In this document: one piece after another, positions 24,072 to 34,700 of the stretch
Position numbering within the stretch: position 1 is the first letter of the stretch
Layout of the letters: every line of letters starts with the position of its first letter
Assembly: GCA_934271245.1 (NCBI GenBank)
Contig: CAKQQY010000009.1
Span: 1-57,897 of the forward strand
Length of the DNA stretch: 57,897 nt
Reading direction: 5' to 3'
Origin: an uncultured Clostridia bacterium
GTDB lineage: Bacteria > Bacillota > Clostridia > Christensenellales > Borkfalkiaceae
Position numbers and translations under genes: made by a program
The notes under the pieces: model-generated
What the model was told of the DNA's origin: nothing
Database searches by the model: none
The model's input: only the letters and a program-made list of their open reading frames with translations

Positions 24072-25865
24072 ATGAAAGGATTCGATTCTAAATTCTTAAC
24101 TGAATTAAAACTTAAATGCGATATAGCAGACGTCGTCGGCAGATACGTTCATCTGGAAAGACGGGGCGGCAATTTTTGGGGAAGGTGTCCTTTCCACCAC
24201 GAAAAGACCCCTTCTTTTTGCGTGAACGAACAGGAACAGTTTTATTATTGTTTCGGCTGCCATAAATCGGGCGACGTTATAACTTTCGTTAAAGAAATGG
24301 AATCGGTCGATTTTTCCGACGCGGTGAAAATTCTCGCCGAAAAAGCGAAAATGCCCCTTCCCGAAGTGGAATACGACGACGAAAAGGTAAAAGAACAAAA
24401 ACGCAAAAGACAACGCGTTCTCGATTTATTGAGGGACGCCGCAATGTTTTACGTTCATAACCTTTCCGACGGAAAAGCGGGCAAACATATAGAATATATT
24501 TACAAAAGAAATTTAACTTCCGCAACCGTAACGAAATTCGGACTGGGCGCTTCGCTCGATTACGACGGGTTGCCGACTTACCTTAAAAGCAAGGGATATA
24601 CAAAGGAAGAAATGACGGCTTCGGGCGCGGTAGGGGAGAAGAACGGCAGAGTGTACGACGCCCTTGCAGGCAGACTTATAATTCCCGTTATAGACGCTTT
24701 CAATAACGTAGTGGCGTTTTGCGGCAGAATCATTGAGAAAAAAGAAAACGTCGGAAAGTACGTCAACACAAAAGAAACGATAGTGTTTTCAAAAGGGAAA
24801 ACGCTTTTTAACATCAACAACGTCAAAAAAGTCAAAAACGAAGAAGGCATTAAAGACATTATTATCGTCGAAGGGCATATGGACGTTATCTCTCTCGTTC
24901 AGGCGGGTATAAAAAACGTCGTGGCGAGTATGGGTACGGCTTTGACGAAAGATCAGGCAAGGCTACTAAAAAGGTACGTCGAAACGGTTTATATCTGTTA
25001 CGACGACGATTTTGCGGGGCAGAAAGCGACGATAAGAGGATTAGAAATATTAAAGGAAGAGGGGTTAGACGTTAAAGTTATTTCCCTTCCCGACGGAATG
25101 GACCCCGACGACGCGGTAAACAAACTCGGCGCGGACGGATACAGACAATTTATCGTCGGCGCGAAACCGCTTATAGATTTTAAGATAGACGTTTTAAAGA
25201 AAACGTTCGACGTTAAAACGACGGACGGCAAACGTAAGTTCGTTACGGCGGCGTTAAAGGTTATAAAAGAAAGTCCTTCCGCGGCGGAACAGGAAGATTT
25301 ATTGAAAGAAGTAAGAGATTTGACGGGGATTACTTTCGAATCGCTTAAAAGAGAGTTGTTCGGGTTGGAAGAGAGCGATACGGACAAGCAGGAAACGGTT
25401 ACGCCGACGTTTTCCGACGATTCGGGCGACAAAACGCTTATCGCGGCGAGATTCGTTCTCGCGTCTTACATATTCGGTAAACCATACGCTTACGAAACGG
25501 ATATAAACGAATTAACCTTTACTCTTCCCGTTCACAACGAGATAAAAGATTATATCAACGCGAAAGAAAGAGCGGGCGAAAAGGTAAGGTTTAACGATTT
25601 GTACGAAAGCCTTGCCGAAGAGGGGGAAGAAGAACTTTCACGCCTTGCGGGACTGGAAACGGAAGAAAACAAACAGTTCGATAAAACGGTTTATTTTGCC
25701 GATTGCGTAAGGATTCTTAAAATCGCCGCAATCAACGACGAGATGAACAAACTTATTTCTCTCGCAAAAACGGAAACGGACGTGGAAAGAAGAAAGGAAC
25801 TGACGGTTAAAATTTCGGAACTGTTAAACAAGAAAAATAAATTGGCAAACCGCCGATATATATAA
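24072..25865 (+). CDS. dnaG: DNA primase
   Basis: Synthesises RNA primers at the replication fork. The 597-residue protein has the CHC2 zinc domain near residues 36-65 (CPFHHEKTPSF and YYCFGCHKSGD), the catalytic core with AGRLIIPVIDAFNNVVAFCGR cut here as AGRLIIPVID and VVAFCGR near 200, and the Toprim motif VEGHMDVIS near 263 with the acidic YDDDFAGQKA near 313. The C-terminal helicase-binding domain is present but divergent. It lies between dgt and rpoD, a variant of the classic macromolecular synthesis operon without rpsU. Confidence 0.97.
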   Translation: MKGFDSKFLTELKLKCDIADVVGRYVHLERRGGNFWGRCPFHHEKTPSFCVNEQEQFYYCFGCHKSGDVITFVKEMESVDFSDAVKILAEKAKMPLPEVEYDDEKVKEQKRKRQRVLDLLRDAAMFYVHNLSDGKAGKHIEYIYKRNLTSATVTKFGLGASLDYDGLPTYLKSKGYTKEEMTASGAVGEKNGRVYDALAGRLIIPVIDAFNNVVAFCGRIIEKKENVGKYVNTKETIVFSKGKTLFNINNVKKVKNEEGIKDIIIVEGHMDVISLVQAGIKNVVASMGTALTKDQARLLKRYVETVYICYDDDFAGQKATIRGLEILKEEGLDVKVISLPDGMDPDDAVNKLGADGYRQFIVGAKPLIDFKIDVLKKTFDVKTTDGKRKFVTAALKVIKESPSAAEQEDLLKEVRDLTGITFESLKRELFGLEESDTDKQETVTPTFSDDSGDKTLIAARFVLASYIFGKPYAYETDINELTFTLPVHNEIKDYINAKERAGEKVRFNDLYESLAEEGEEELSRLAGLETEENKQFDKTVYFADCVRILKIAAINDEMNKLISLAKTETDVERRKELTVKISELLNKKNKLANRRYI

Positions 25866-25879
25866 TCAAAGGAGAAAAC

Positions 25880-26992
25880 ATGGAAAAGTTTGAAGACGGA
25901 GTTTCGGTTAAAGCGTCGGGCGTTGTACACGCTTCGGGCGACGTACACTCCGAAGACATTATGCAAGCCGTAGGCGACATAATCATCGAATACAAAAAAA
26001 GCGGCAGCATTACTACCGAAGTCTTGCTCGACAAGTTAGAAAAATATCAGGCGACGACTTCGGAAATAGAAGAAGTCTATAAACAACTCGAAGACGCGGG
26101 CATTCAGGTAATCAACGAGTTTGAAAGGGATAAAGATCTTTACGACCAGATATTAAAAGAAGTCAGCATGGACGACCCCGTAAAGATGTATCTTAAAGAT
26201 ATAGGTAAAGTTCCGCTTCTTCAGCCGGAAGAAGAAAAAGAACTCGCAAGGCGTATGATGGAAGGAGACGAAGAGGCAAAAAGGCTTCTTTCCGAATCCA
26301 ACTTAAGGCTTGTCGTTTCTATCGCCAAAAGATACATGGGCAGGGGCATGCACTTTTTGGACCTTATTCAGGAAGGCAATTTAGGGCTTATGAAAGCCGT
26401 GGAAAAGTTCGACTATCAGAAAGGGTTTAAGTTCTCTACCTACGCCACCTGGTGGATAAGACAGGCTATCACCCGCGCCATCGCAGACCAGGCGAGAACT
26501 ATAAGAATCCCCGTTCATATGGTAGAAACCATTAACAAACAGATAAGAGAATCGAGAAAACTTCTGCAGGAATTAGGCAGAGAACCTACCGTGGAAGACA
26601 TCGCCGAAAGAATGAACATTTCTCCCGAAAGAGTTATGGAAATTCAGAAAATCGCGCAGGACCCCGTATCTTTGGAAACGCCTATCGGCGAAGAAGAAGA
26701 CAGCCTTTTATCCGACTTTATCGAAGACGAAGACAGCACCGCTCCTACCGACGCCGTTTCGTTTACGATGCTTAAAGAACAACTCATCGGCGTACTCGAC
26801 ACGCTTACCCCGAGAGAAGAAAAGGTTTTGCGCCTTCGTTACGGTTTAGACGACGGCAGACCGAGAACGCTCGAAGAAGTCGGCAAAGAATTCAACGTTA
26901 CCCGTGAAAGAATAAGACAAATCGAAGCGAAAGCGTTAAGAAAACTTCGCCACCCCAGCCGCAGCAAAAGACTTAAAGACTTTCTCGACTGA
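25880..26992 (+). CDS. rpoD: RNA polymerase primary sigma factor (SigA/RpoD)
   Basis: The housekeeping sigma factor. Regions 1.2 to 4.2 are complete: DPVKMYLKDIGKVPLL, region 2 with SNLRLVVSIAKRYMGRG, LDLIQEGNLGLMKAVEKFD and YATWWIRQAITRAI (the -10 recognition helix), region 3 with IRIPVHMVETINK, and region 4 ending VTRERIRQIEAKALRKLRHP (the -35 helix). The first 95 residues form a non-standard region 1.1-like head whose opening (VSVKASGVVHASGDVH) is unusual. AAAGGAG precedes the ATG. Its stop overlaps the trmK start (TGATG). Promoters listed here match its expected TTGACA/TATAAT specificity. Confidence 0.98.
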   Translation: MEKFEDGVSVKASGVVHASGDVHSEDIMQAVGDIIIEYKKSGSITTEVLLDKLEKYQATTSEIEEVYKQLEDAGIQVINEFERDKDLYDQILKEVSMDDPVKMYLKDIGKVPLLQPEEEKELARRMMEGDEEAKRLLSESNLRLVVSIAKRYMGRGMHFLDLIQEGNLGLMKAVEKFDYQKGFKFSTYATWWIRQAITRAIADQARTIRIPVHMVETINKQIRESRKLLQELGREPTVEDIAERMNISPERVMEIQKIAQDPVSLETPIGEEEDSLLSDFIEDEDSTAPTDAVSFTMLKEQLIGVLDTLTPREEKVLRLRYGLDDGRPRTLEEVGKEFNVTRERIRQIEAKALRKLRHPSRSKRLKDFLD

Positions 26993-27639
26993 TGACCGAA
27001 AGACTGAAAATCATCTTTTCCGAAATATCGCCGTGTAAAACGTTCGCCGATATCGGTTGCGACCACGGTTATATCGCGAAAGCCGTTTTAGATTGCGGCA
27101 AAGCGGAAAAAGTCATAGTTTCCGATATAAGCGAAAAATGTCTTGATAAAGCGAAAGACTTATTGAAAGAAGAAATCGCCGAAAGCAAAGCGGAAGCGGT
27201 GGTTTCCGACGGGTTCGATAAAGTTACGGGCGCGGACGAAGCGCTTATCGCCGGTATGGGCGGAGAAGAAATAGTAAGCATATTGTTAAACGCGAAAAGT
27301 CTTCCCGAACGACTTATACTTCAACCGATGAAAAACGCGGAAAAGGTTAGAAAAACGGCGGTAGAACTCGGGTTTAAAACGGAAAAAGATTACGTTTTTA
27401 AGTCGGGCGGCAAGTTCTACGACCTGATAGTTTTAAAAAGAGGTAAAGATTCCCTTACGGAAGAAGAAATCGAGTTCGGAAGAACCAACTTGAAAGAGTT
27501 CCCGTCGGCGTTCAAAGAAAGAACAGAGTATAATATTTTAACGCTCGAAAAGGTTTTACGTAAAGGCGACCTTTCCGAAAAGGCAATGAAAGAAACCCGT
27601 GAAAAAATAAAAAGGCTTAATAAATATGTTAAAAATTGA
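26992..27639 (+). CDS. trmK: tRNA (adenine-22-N1) methyltransferase
   Basis: A 215-residue SAM-dependent methyltransferase that modifies A22 of tRNAs in Gram-positive bacteria. The SAM-binding motif ADIGCDHGYIAK lies near residue 22, followed by VIVSDISEKCLDKA and the catalytic region ALIAGMGGEEI and LILQPMKNAEKVR. The C-terminal coiled-coil extension typical of TrmK is present. Gene order sigA-trmK-NIF3 is the conserved Gram-positive arrangement. It overlaps rpoD by one base and the next gene by 14. Confidence 0.95.
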   Translation: MTERLKIIFSEISPCKTFADIGCDHGYIAKAVLDCGKAEKVIVSDISEKCLDKAKDLLKEEIAESKAEAVVSDGFDKVTGADEALIAGMGGEEIVSILLNAKSLPERLILQPMKNAEKVRKTAVELGFKTEKDYVFKSGGKFYDLIVLKRGKDSLTEEEIEFGRTNLKEFPSAFKERTEYNILTLEKVLRKGDLSEKAMKETREKIKRLNKYVKN

Positions 27640-28420
27640 CGATTTGTTTAATATCCTTAACGAAATCGCTCCGATAGATCTTTCGTATAAATGTATCGAA
27701 AAGGGCGATTACGATAACAGCGGAATAATAATTCGTTCGCACGAAAACGTGGAAAAAGTATTGTTTTCGCTGGATTTATCGCTTGCGGCGATAGCAAAAG
27801 CGAAAAGGCTCGGCTGCGATACGATAGTAACGCATCACCCTGCGATTTATTATCCCGTAAAATCTTTAAGCGAAAAGGATATGGTAACTGCGCCGATAGT
27901 TAAAGCCGCGGAAAACAAACTCAACGTTATTTCCATGCATTTAAATCTCGACGTGGCGGATAACGGAATAGACGCTTCCCTTTGCAAAGGGTTAGGCGGC
28001 GAAAAATACAGAATTTTAGACAGATTGACCGAAAAAGACGGCTACGGCAGAGAATTTTCTCTTACGCCCGTTACTCTTTCGGAATTTGTAAACAAAATCA
28101 AAAAAGAATTTAAAACCAACCGCGTTACCGTTTACGGAAACAGAAAAAGCGTTATAGATAAAGCCGCGTCTTTTTGCGGCGGCGGCGCTTCTTATGCGGA
28201 AAAGGCGGTAAACGAAGGCAAAACCGACGCGAAGGTTATTATTACTTCCGATATGCCGCACCACGTTATAAAAGAACTGGTCGAAAACGGCAAGTCGGTT
28301 ATTATTATGACGCACTACTCGGCGGAAAATTACGGCTTTAACCTTTTTTCCGAAAGGGCGGGCAATAAATTGAAATTAAAAGCGGAAACCTTTGTCTTTA
28401 ACGATAAAAGGTTTATGTAA
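27626..28420 (+). CDS. NIF3/YqfO-type dinuclear metal protein
   Basis: A 264-residue member of the NIF3-like (DUF34/YqfO) family, which binds two metal ions in a toroidal hexamer. Metal ligands are visible in VTHHPAIYYP near residue 72 and MTHYSAENYG near residue 232; the first segment ISMHLNLDVADNGID is also conserved. The common PII/CutA-like insert is absent, giving the short form. Function is debated (GTP cyclohydrolase-type or carbohydrate/metal roles have been suggested). Co-transcribed with trmK, overlapping it by 14 bases, the usual Gram-positive pairing. Confidence 0.93.
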   Translation: MLKIDDLFNILNEIAPIDLSYKCIEKGDYDNSGIIIRSHENVEKVLFSLDLSLAAIAKAKRLGCDTIVTHHPAIYYPVKSLSEKDMVTAPIVKAAENKLNVISMHLNLDVADNGIDASLCKGLGGEKYRILDRLTEKDGYGREFSLTPVTLSEFVNKIKKEFKTNRVTVYGNRKSVIDKAASFCGGGASYAEKAVNEGKTDAKVIITSDMPHHVIKELVENGKSVIIMTHYSAENYGFNLFSERAGNKLKLKAETFVFNDKRFM

Positions 28421-28431
28421 AGGAGAATATT

Positions 28432-29133
28432 ATGATAGACGCTTTGTTAAAATATCAACAGACGGACGCGAACCTTAAAAAAATCGAAACGGAACTTTCG
28501 GGCAGCGAAGAAAGAAAAAAGGCTATGTCTGCAAAAAAGTATATCGAAGGGGTAGAAGAATCGGTAAATAAACTCGATTCCCACGCCGCAGACCTTATTG
28601 CCGCGTTCGACAGAGTTAAAAAGGAAATCGAAAGCCTTAACGCTCAAAAAGACGAATTCGAAGGGGCGTTAAAGAGCGTTGCCGACGAAACGGAAGCAAA
28701 CTATCTTCTTAAAAAAATGGACGAACTTATCGGCAAAATTAAAAATTTAAGCGCCGACGCCGTAAGAATCAACGGCGAAATTCAGTCGCTTATAAAGGAA
28801 TACGCTTCGGTTAAAAGCGCAACCAAAGCCGCGCAGGCGCAATACGCCGAATACGGCAAAAAATATAACGAACTGAAAGCAAGCAAAAAAGCCGATATGG
28901 AAAAAATCGAAAAGGAACTTGCGGTTCTCGCTAAAGACGTTCCTCCCGAACTTTTAGAAAAATACAACAAAAAGAGAAAGGAAAAACGCTTCCCCGTTCT
29001 GGTAGAAGTTAAAGGCAACATTTGCTCGTCTTGCAGAATGGAGATTCCGATGTCGGCAATGTCCAAACTCAAAAACGGAGAAATAATCGAGTGCGACCAG
29101 TGCAGATGCCTTCTCTATAAAAATAAAGATTAA
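28432..29133 (+). CDS. Coiled-coil zinc-ribbon protein (C4-type, CT398-like)
   Basis: A 233-residue protein with a long antiparallel coiled coil (residues about 5-175) and a C-terminal C4 zinc ribbon with the pairs CSSC near residue 197 and CDQC near 223, matching PF02591. The coil is rich in Lys/Glu/Ala. Such proteins recur next to NIF3 in Bacillota; their role is not established, and nucleic-acid binding is only suggested by the ribbon. AAAGGAG precedes the ATG. It is the last gene of the dgt-dnaG-rpoD operon; a strong terminator follows. Confidence 0.9.
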   Translation: MIDALLKYQQTDANLKKIETELSGSEERKKAMSAKKYIEGVEESVNKLDSHAADLIAAFDRVKKEIESLNAQKDEFEGALKSVADETEANYLLKKMDELIGKIKNLSADAVRINGEIQSLIKEYASVKSATKAAQAQYAEYGKKYNELKASKKADMEKIEKELAVLAKDVPPELLEKYNKKRKEKRFPVLVEVKGNICSSCRMEIPMSAMSKLKNGEIIECDQCRCLLYKNKD

Positions 29134-29146
29134 ATTGCAGAAAACG

Positions 29147-29180
29147 AACGGGTCTGCGCGATTTGACGCGGACCCGTTTT
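29147..29180 (+). terminator. Terminator of the dgt-dnaG-rpoD operon
   Basis: A 12-base-pair stem with one G-T pair (29147-29158 with 29167-29178), 8-base loop, ending in TTTT. Confidence 0.85.
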
Positions 29181-29220
29181 ATATAAAAATCGACGGGAAC
29201 GATTAAAAAAGAGAAACACG

Positions 29221-30213
29221 ATGAAAAAGATTTTTAAAATAGGGCAGATAGGTATAGGGCATAACCACGCGCAAGGGCATATGGAAGCGTTCAGAAAACA
29301 CCCCGAATTGTTCGAGATCGTGGGTTATTCCGAGAAAAGCGAATACTGGCTTAACAAAAGGGGGAATCTTGATTGCTACAAAGGGCTTACCCGTATGGAC
29401 GAAGACGAACTCATAGAAAAGTGCGACGCCCTTTTAATCGAAACGGAAGTACCCGATTTAATGGCTGCCGCCCGCAAATGCGTGGATAAAAACAAACACG
29501 TTCATCTCGATAAACCCGCCGGGGAAAACTTCGAAGAGTACGCTAACATCATCGGCGACGCAAAGAAAAAGGGCCTTGTCGTTCATTTAGGCTACTTATA
29601 TCGCACGAATCCCGCCGTTAAAAAGGTATTTTCCATTGCGGAAAGCGGCGTTTTGGGTAAAATTTTATACGTCGAAACGGCAATGTCCGCGCCGAGAAGC
29701 AAAGAATACCTTTCTTACCTTGAAACGTTTAAAGGCGGCACCATGTACATATTCGGCGGTCATATCATAGACTTCGTTCTGCGCCTTATGGGAGAACCGA
29801 AAAAAATCGAGCCGATACTTTTTCGTTCGGGCGCGGAAGGATTCAACGGAATCGACAACGCTACCGCTTTATTTTACTACGATAAAGGCGTAAGCGTTAT
29901 CAGAACTTCGGCTATCGAAACGGGCGGCCATTTCAGAAGAGAACTGACCGTCGTCGGCGAAAAGGGAACGGTAAGCATTTCGCCGTTTGAACGCCCCAAA
30001 ATAAAATGGTTGTCGTTGCAAAACGGGAAAGAAGACGCTTACGATAAACTTGCGGACACCGAACCGCTCGATTTTTCCACCGATTACGACCGTTACGACG
30101 CCTTTCCCGAAGAATTTTATCAGCGGTTGTCGGGCGTAAAATCGGACGTGTACGACTACGATTACGAAGTTACTCTTCATAAACTGCTGTTAAAATCCTG
30201 CGGAATGCTTTGA
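29221..30213 (+). CDS. Gfo/Idh/MocA-family oxidoreductase
   Basis: A 330-residue NAD(P)-dependent sugar or inositol dehydrogenase-type protein. The N-terminal Rossmann region reads IGQIGIGHNHAQGH (a His-containing variant of GxGxxG), followed by the family motif DKPAGENFEEY near residue 100 (usually EKPxA) and a C-terminal GFO_IDH domain with GGTMYIFGGHIIDFVLRL shown by GGHIIDFV. The catalytic His is probably in GGHIID. No neighbour fixes the substrate, and it stands alone between terminators on the plus strand. The ribosome binding site is weak (AAGAGA). Confidence 0.9.
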   Translation: MKKIFKIGQIGIGHNHAQGHMEAFRKHPELFEIVGYSEKSEYWLNKRGNLDCYKGLTRMDEDELIEKCDALLIETEVPDLMAAARKCVDKNKHVHLDKPAGENFEEYANIIGDAKKKGLVVHLGYLYRTNPAVKKVFSIAESGVLGKILYVETAMSAPRSKEYLSYLETFKGGTMYIFGGHIIDFVLRLMGEPKKIEPILFRSGAEGFNGIDNATALFYYDKGVSVIRTSAIETGGHFRRELTVVGEKGTVSISPFERPKIKWLSLQNGKEDAYDKLADTEPLDFSTDYDRYDAFPEEFYQRLSGVKSDVYDYDYEVTLHKLLLKSCGML

Positions 30214-30238
30214 AAATCCGATAAATTAAAAAATAAAA

Positions 30239-30275
30239 AACGGCGGATAACCCGAATTTACGGTTATCCGCCGTT
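30239..30275. terminator. Bidirectional terminator
   Basis: A 14-base-pair perfect stem (30239-30252 with 30262-30275). On the minus strand it is followed by a run of six T, so it would serve the decayed GH13 gene; on the plus strand it ends the oxidoreductase. Confidence 0.85.
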
Positions 30276-30327
30276 AGTTTTGTAATCTTTAGCGAAAAAT
30301 ATTTAAGGTTAAAATGCGACGCGTGAT

Positions 30328-31062
30328 TTATTTTTTTTCTTTGTAAACTTTAACTTCGAACGGTTTAAAGTTTTCGTTAAACGGGTCGGTATCGCGATAA
30401 TTTAACAATACCGCGTCGAATTTGTCGGGGGAAACGCATTCGGGAAGAGAAAGAGCGGCGGCTTTATCGAAGTTTACCGCGACAACGATTCTTTCGTTTT
30501 CGTAAACTCTCTCGTAAACGAAACACCCTTTTCCTGCGGTGATATCCTTAAAATCGCCGAATTTTATCGCGTCGCTTTCCTTTCTTAATTCGAGAACTTT
30601 TTTATAAAAAGCGAAAACGGATTTGTCGGAAGCAATGTCTTTTTCAAGATTGATTTCGTCGGCTCTTGACGGCATTTTAAGCCACGGGTTGCCGTCCGTA
30701 AACCCGTAACGGGGAGAGTCGTTCGTCCAGGCTAACGGACGGCGGGTGTTATCTCTGCTACCGTAGTTTATTTTACGTATAAGTTCTTCGCGCGGTTTTT
30801 TATTCACGTTGTCTTTATAGTAATTTACCGTTTCCACGTCGTTAAAACAGGAAATATCTTCGTAGTAAGAGTTTGCCGAGCCGAATTCCTGCCCCTGATA
30901 GATAAAGGGTATGCCCTTTAACAGATAAAACATAGCGGAATATGCGGTGGCGCACTCGTAACGAAGTTCTTCGTCGTTTCCGAGTCGCGATATATAAAAA
31001 GGCTGGTCGTGATTGTCGGTAAACAAAATATATAAAAGGTCGTGCCGGGCGGTAAAGTTCTG
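30328..31062 (-). pseudogene. GH13 oligo-1,6-glucosidase, C-terminal remnant
   Basis: The readable frame (about 245 codons) begins just upstream of the GH13 conserved region TDNHDQP and continues through IPFIYQGQEFGSAN, NTRRPLAW and the C-terminal beta domain, ending KVYKEKK. Full enzymes of this group are about 550 residues; the TIM-barrel front with the catalytic Asp and Glu is absent. In the same frame a TAG at 31063-31065 closes the frame, and nothing further upstream on this strand resembles GH13. A TTG at 31024-31026 could act as a start only formally; no ribosome binding site is present. It is a deletion remnant and cannot be active as a hydrolase. It keeps a good terminator. Confidence 0.85.
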
Positions 31063-31767
31063 CTAATAAGTTATAAACGGGCGCGTATCTCAGCATTTAT
31101 TAAAAATCGGCGTTCGCGCAGATAACGACCGAAACGCTTTATAACGCGTTAACGATTTTATTTTATCATAATTAAAACGGGCGGATAGATAAAGGGATAA
31201 CATTTTTTTTAGAAATCTTATCTTATATAATTCGTTTCGGGCGCTGTAAAAAGGCAAAATCCGCGCGGAGAAAGAAACGGGTTAAAGGGAAAACGTAAAA
31301 CCTTCGGCAAATTAAGAAAAATAAAAAACGGCAAAATGGTTTTCGGGTAAACGCCGACCGCGGTTTTTACCATAAAAAGGGAAAAATTTCTTTGTTTAAC
31401 GAACTTAACGAAAAAACAAAAATTACCGAAAACGAGCGACTGTCTGTAAAAAACTGTAAAAACCCACATAATATCTAAGATTTTCGGGCAAAATACCGAT
31501 ATAAAACATCGAACGGTTTGTTTTTTAACGGGAGGCCGTAATTTTTTGTCGTTTACGTCTCCGATAGTATGCGACACGGAAAAAAGGAAAACATAAGAAG
31601 AAGATTTCAAAAAAACACGATAAGTTTTAGGCTATCTTTGAAAAAGCGTTAAATATATAATTGAATCGAAAAACAAGCGAGAAGTGAGAGTTTTTATAAA
31701 ATTCTCGTCGGAAGTTTCGATAAGGGTTAGCCCTTTCGAAAGTAATATCCCCGAAAAAGGAGAGAAT
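31063..31767. other. 705-bp non-coding gap upstream of the giant surface enzyme
   Basis: A/T-rich stretch with no convincing gene. It begins at the break point of the GH13 remnant. An open frame on the minus strand (31218-31610) is low-complexity, has no ribosome binding site and no recognisable motif. The last part is the leader of the surface enzyme gene, with AAAAAGGAGAG just before ATG 31768. I could not place a convincing promoter; TATAAT-like bases occur near 31660 but without a well spaced -35. Confidence 0.55.
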
Positions 31768-34700
31768 ATGACTAAAAAATCGAGAAATATTTTTATCGCC
31801 GTTTTATCTTTTATGTTTGCCGTATGCGGCAGTCTGTCTGCATATTCGATAAGCGTTTCCGCACTTAACGCCCCCGTGAAAGAAGAAGCGAAAACTCTTT
31901 TAACCGTTTACGAAGAAGGGCTCGGAGAAGGTATGAATCTCGTCTGGGGCGGAACCAACACGAATTTATCTTACGTCGATTCTTCGGATAAACAAAACAC
32001 GGGCAGTCAGATAGCGGTTGACTGCACGAAAAACGACAACACGGAATTTTACATCGATTTCGGCAAGGAATACGATATTTACAGCGGCAAAGGTTTTTTG
32101 CAAGATATTCCCGACGATTTTTATAAAAAGACGGCTATCGAATTTTTTATAAAACTTAACGCCGTTCCCGCAAGTTTTTTCAATATTTATTTGTTTCAGT
32201 CGCGCGGACCAGAATACGCTTCGGCTCCCGCGAATCAGCGTTATATAAGAAGTAACGTTCAACTTAAAACGTACGTCGATACCACCGTTATCGGAGAATG
32301 GCAGTTCGTACAGGTTCCTCTTACGGCGTTTTCGTCGGTAGGGGAATACGTTAACGAGAAAAACGTAAAAGTAACCAACGCGCAGGTGGATTTAACCAAA
32401 GTCTGCGCTATAGGGTTCGCTCACATGCTGAGCGATAAAACCACGACGACGAATCCTACCGTGCAGTACGACGATATGAAATTCGTCTACGCTAATATGG
32501 ACGACGAAAATCTCGGCGTTACGGTAGTTACCGCGAAAGAATACGAAACCCGTAAAAAATCGGCTACGTTTACGCCTATCGACATAAGGTCTTTGGCAAC
32601 CACCGGTTATTACGGCGGAAGCGGCGTCGGCTGGACGAATCAGGGAAGCGACAACGAACTTACCGGATTTAATCTTACGGGCGAACAGGAGTTTTTGGGC
32701 GTTCCGTTCGATATGATAGTTCAGGAAGAAAATCAGAACAAATCGGTTATAGGTTTAAGAAGCAGCAAAGCGACGGTTAGCAAACAGTTCGTGGAAAGCG
32801 TGGTTATTCCTATAAATCTTAAAATAGACGGACTTTATATTATCCATAACGCGGCGTGGGCGAGTACGACCAAAAACGTTGCGTTATACACCTGGCGTTA
32901 CGCGGACGGAAGTTCCGAAACCGTAACCATTTCGATGGAAAAACAAATTTACGAATGGTGGGGACTCGGCGAATCGCCCGTGAACCCGATAATATGGAAA
33001 GGCAACACGCCCGAAGCGTCGAGTTTCGGTCTTGCGATAAGTCTTAACATGTTCGCTTTCGTAAACCCCGAACCCGAAAAAGAAGTAAAAGAATTAAAGT
33101 GCGAAATACTTTCCGACGAAGCGGCTTGTATGATTTCGGGAATTACCGCGGCGGATTTCGGCGGCAAGGGAATGTTCGTTGCCGAACGCGAAAATCCTTA
33201 CACGCCCGACACCGACGACTGGTACGCTTATACTCTTGCCGATCTCGAAGCGATGATAGGAACGCCGCTCGACGTGTCTTACCTTCTCGATAAAAAAGAC
33301 CACGGCAAAGTTAAAGCGCAGGGCGACGATTTCGTGTTCGCAGACGGCACCAAAGCCAACTTCTGGGGCGTGAATATCAACGCGTATTCGGTTTTCCAGA
33401 GCAAAAAGAAAATCGACACGCTCGTAAATTCTATCGCCGCGGGCGGTTATAACCTTATAAGGATTTTAGACTGGGATTCGTCTTTCTACTATCCCAACAT
33501 TTTCGGGTATAACGGAAACAGCAAAGACGTGGCGGCAGAACAACTCGACCAGTTCAATTACCTTTGGGCAAAATGCAAAGAGAAAGGAATATACCTTGAT
33601 TTCGTTATGCTCGGCGGAAGATTCGCTTCTAAAGACGTGGTTGACGAAAAGTTGACCGACGAAGAGGTTGCGGATATATCGCAAGGCTTCAAGATGGAAA
33701 TTTACATCGACGAACGCTTGCAGGAATCGACCAAAACCCTTTTAAAACAGGTTATGGGAACGGTAAATCCCTATACGGGAACGAGATTTGCCGACGACAG
33801 AGCGCTCGCGATTCTGGAAATCACGAACGAATCGAACCTTCTTACGTTGTACGACGACAGCGTGAATTATCAGTTCAGATCGGAAAAATACAGGTTGATG
33901 GTGCAACGAAAATACGCCGAATTCTTGACGAAAAAGTATAATCCCGACGGAACTCTTACCGTCGCCGAAACCGAAAACGCCATAAAAGCCGCCTGGAAAC
34001 AGACGGGCAAAACGGGGTTCGACAGCAGAACGGAAAGTCTTGCGAACGCAACCATACGTATCGACGGCGATTATCTTAAAGATAAATATTCCGCGCAGAG
34101 ATGCGCAGACGGTTTCGAATTCTTCTATTCGTTGATGGAAAAATTTTATTCGGATATTTACGAATGGGCGAAAAAACCCGTTGCGGAAGGCGGACTCGGC
34201 GTAGAATGTCCGATAGCCGGCGGAACGAACTTCGCGGGCGACGACCGCGCCGACTTGTTCCTTAACGCGCATTACGATTATATCGCCCGTCACACCTACC
34301 AGTCTCACCCGACGACGGGTACCGAATATCAGGTAGGGACTGCCGTTCCGAACGGCGGAAGCACTATCGGAAGCGTGGGCGATAACACTTTTGCCAACGC
34401 CTCGTTCAGAAAGGTAATGGGGCTGCCGTATATCGTTACCGAGTCGCTTATAGCAGAACCGAATATCCACAGTGTGGAATTCAATCTTATAGCGGCGGCT
34501 ATCTATTCGTATCAGGGTTGGAGCCTTACGGCGTTCACCTATATGAATAAAGATCTGGATAACAGAACCAACCAGATAACCAACTCGTTCATTATAATGG
34601 ACCACCCGGGCAGATTTTCCACCGTAACTTCCGCGTCGCTTTTGTACCAACGCGCGGAAATCGCCAAAGCGGAAGTCGGGTATTACCGCGTTATCACGGT

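Noticed and set aside
31218..31610. 130-codon open frame on the minus strand in the gap before the surface enzyme
   Set aside because: Phe/Leu-rich, low complexity, no ribosome binding site or motif; looks like chance in A/T-rich DNA.
33742..34650. Long open frame on the minus strand inside the giant surface enzyme (302 codons)
   Set aside because: It is a shadow of the GC-rich third-position codon habit; no ribosome binding site, no family motif, and the plus-strand gene is clear.
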